A DNA stretch of 64,000 nt. It comes from Oscheius tipulae (Eukaryota; Nematoda; Chromadorea; Rhabditida; Rhabditidae). The notes below the pieces were generated by a model. That model made no database searches, was not told where the DNA came from, and saw only the letters and a list, made by a program, of their open reading frames with translations. Shown here piece after piece: positions 62,445 to 64,000 of the stretch; within the stretch, counting starts at the first letter, position 1; each line of letters begins with the position of its first letter. Location of the stretch: NCBI GenBank assembly GCA_037178975.1, contig JASJZH010000002.1, forward strand, positions 3,844,001 through 3,908,000, read 5' to 3'. Position numbers and translations under genes: made by a program.

Positions 62445-64000
62445 ATGCTTCGTCGACAAGCTAGAACGAGGATATTTTTCGCCTGCATTCTAACAATAGT
62501 AGTATCTATCACAATTATCAGTTCGATGAGGGATACATATGCTGTAGAGAAGGTCTTTCATGCTTTTAGTCGGTAAGTTTGTGCCTGTATTTCCTCGTAT
62601 TTTCTCAAAAAAAGAGTGGTTTTCTCCATTTGAGCCACTTTGTAGATCAATAGGAAAGAACGCGTAGCTTTTGGAAAATGTTTTAACTTGAGACGCATTA
62701 TGGATAGTCACCACAATAAGAGTTTTTAGTCACGTAACTGAGCGATTTCAACGACAAACGAACGCCACAAAATGGATAGTGATTACGTCGATTCAATATC
62801 CTACACAAGACGTGATAGTAAGTTCACCTATACGTTAGACTGATACATAACTCTCAGAATCTTGCCTCGCAGTCTGGTTGGAGTGTGGTTGTAGTAGCTG
62901 ATAAAAAGACTCCGAAGGACTGGGAACATCCAAATGTCTATTTTCTTTCAATCGAAAGCCAGCTAGCATTTGGAGATTTTGCGGAAAACCTACCGTTCAA
63001 TAGCTATACGAGGAAGAATCTCGGATATTTGTATGCTATCAGTCAAGGAGCCGAGTGGATATATGACACGGACGATGACAATAAGCCTTACGGTAAGTTC
63101 TACTTGTTCAAACCAAAAGACAAATTTTTCAGGCCGCGGTCTTGACCAATTCGACTACGGTCCCATAATTTCGGGTCTTCGGTTCAAGCCAGCGTCTAAC
63201 AGTCTCCAAGACAAACTCTTCAATCCCTACCAATTCTACGGCTTCAAAGAAATGTGGCCACGTGGATTTCCACTTGAATATCTCCAAAACCACACAAACG
63301 GTCAAGACAATATGATTCTTTGTCACAAAATGAAGAAATCAGTTGTTCAACAGGGGGTCGTTCACTGCGATCCGGATGTGGATGCAATTTATAGGTAGGA
63401 ATATCCAGTATCTCTTAATAGTTTTTACAGACTTTTGCATGCTGATAAGAAAGGACTACATGTGACATTTAACAGTCACGCACCATCAATAGTATTGGAA
63501 AAGGGGACGTACTCTCCGTGGAATTCGCAGAATACCCTCTTCCACTACAAGGCCTTCTTCACTATGTTCCTGCCAACTACTGTAGCATTCAGGTTCAGTT
63601 CTTCGTTTTATTAGGCACTATACAATTCCAGAGTGACCGACATCTGGAGATCCTACTTTGCCCAGAAACTTCTTCATCTCATTGGAGAATCTGTTGCTTT
63701 CTATCCGGTGAACGCCGTCCAAGTCAGAAATGCTCACGACTATCTCAAAGACATGGATCAGGAAATGTTAGTTTTTGTAGATCACAACAATGAGTATCAG
63801 TGGAAATATATGTACAGAGCTTTTCCAGAGACGTGTACGAGAAGTCTGGTCAGATGGTCGCCTTCCTTGACTCTTGGAACTGTTCGCACAAAAAGGCTGA
63901 CGAATGCACTCTTGAGCTGGCCAAAGCCTTTGTGTTAGTCTTTCTGAAGTTTTTTGTAAAAGCATTTTAGAGGAGAGAAATTCTTCAAATCAGAGGATTA
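62445..64000 (+). CDS. DUF288 / STELLO-like glycosyltransferase (3' end off window)
   Basis: The ATG at 62445 follows GTTTCAGGGCA. It gives MLRRQARTRIFFACILTIVV and a continuing hydrophobic stretch, a type II membrane anchor. Then come HVTERFQRQTNATKWIVITS with IQYPTQDV, SGWSVVVVADKKTPKDW, FLSIESQLAFGDFAENLPFN and YTRKNLGYLYAISQGAEWIY followed by DTDDDNKPYG. The last two blocks are the DUF288 hallmark, with an Asp-rich DTDDD likely to bind metal. Further exons give FNPYQFYGFKEMWPRGFPLE, VVHCDPDVDAIYRLLHADKK, and VTDIWRSYFAQKLLHLIGES. STELLO1/2 of plants are Golgi proteins tied to cellulose synthase assembly; the nematode members have no settled function. The sequence continues past base 64000. 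Confidence 0.88.

Overview
The window looks like nuclear DNA of a nematode. The genes are broken by many short introns (about 35-60 bases, GT..AG with a TTTCAG-like 3' end). Several families are nematode-specific or nematode-expanded: a secreted protein with a DB cysteine module, a DUF268 protein, a DUF288 (STELLO-like) glycosyltransferase, a GT92 glycosyltransferase and a patched-related protein. Many start codons sit a few bases after a splice-acceptor sequence, as expected with spliced-leader trans-splicing. The species cannot be named from the sequence.

Layout, left to right. The minus-strand gene for RICTOR (mTORC2 subunit) fills 1-7.5 kb and runs off the left edge. One of its introns is about 3.6 kb long and holds a complete plus-strand gene for a Q/P-rich secreted DB-module protein. 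Next come a 7-transmembrane receptor (8.3-9.9 kb, minus), a ferric-reductase-like protein with four tandem DOMON domains and a cytochrome b561 core (11.5-15.8 kb, minus) and a nuclear hormone receptor (17.2-18.8 kb, minus). A gene-poor stretch from 18.8 to 27.4 kb contains only a decayed PP1-type phosphatase that has lost catalytic residues. A PTB-SH2 adaptor (27.4-32.1 kb, plus) follows.

From 34 kb the window is gene-dense: eIF3 subunit L (minus, with a perfect 160-base CT repeat in an intron), a USP25/28-type deubiquitinase (plus), a SAMHD1-type dNTPase (minus), a short FRS2-type adaptor (plus), a GT92 glycosyltransferase (minus), a cysteine-rich TSP1-like fragment (minus), an F-box gene with a decayed 3' part (plus), a patched-related protein (plus), Rab21 (minus), cyclophilin H (minus), core-1 beta-1,3-galactosyltransferase (minus), a DUF268 protein (plus), a broken mariner-type element, and a DUF288 protein that runs off the right edge.

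Most genes are unrelated housekeeping or signalling genes. The functional links visible are growth-factor or tyrosine-kinase signalling (RICTOR, PTB-SH2 adaptor, FRS2-like adaptor), Golgi glycosylation (C1GALT, GT92, DUF288) and a possible operon of cyclophilin H and Rab21. I found no clear new multi-gene system. The most unusual items are the nested DB gene, the four-DOMON b561 protein, the pseudophosphatase, and a consistent pyrimidine-rich polarity of the long upstream regions.
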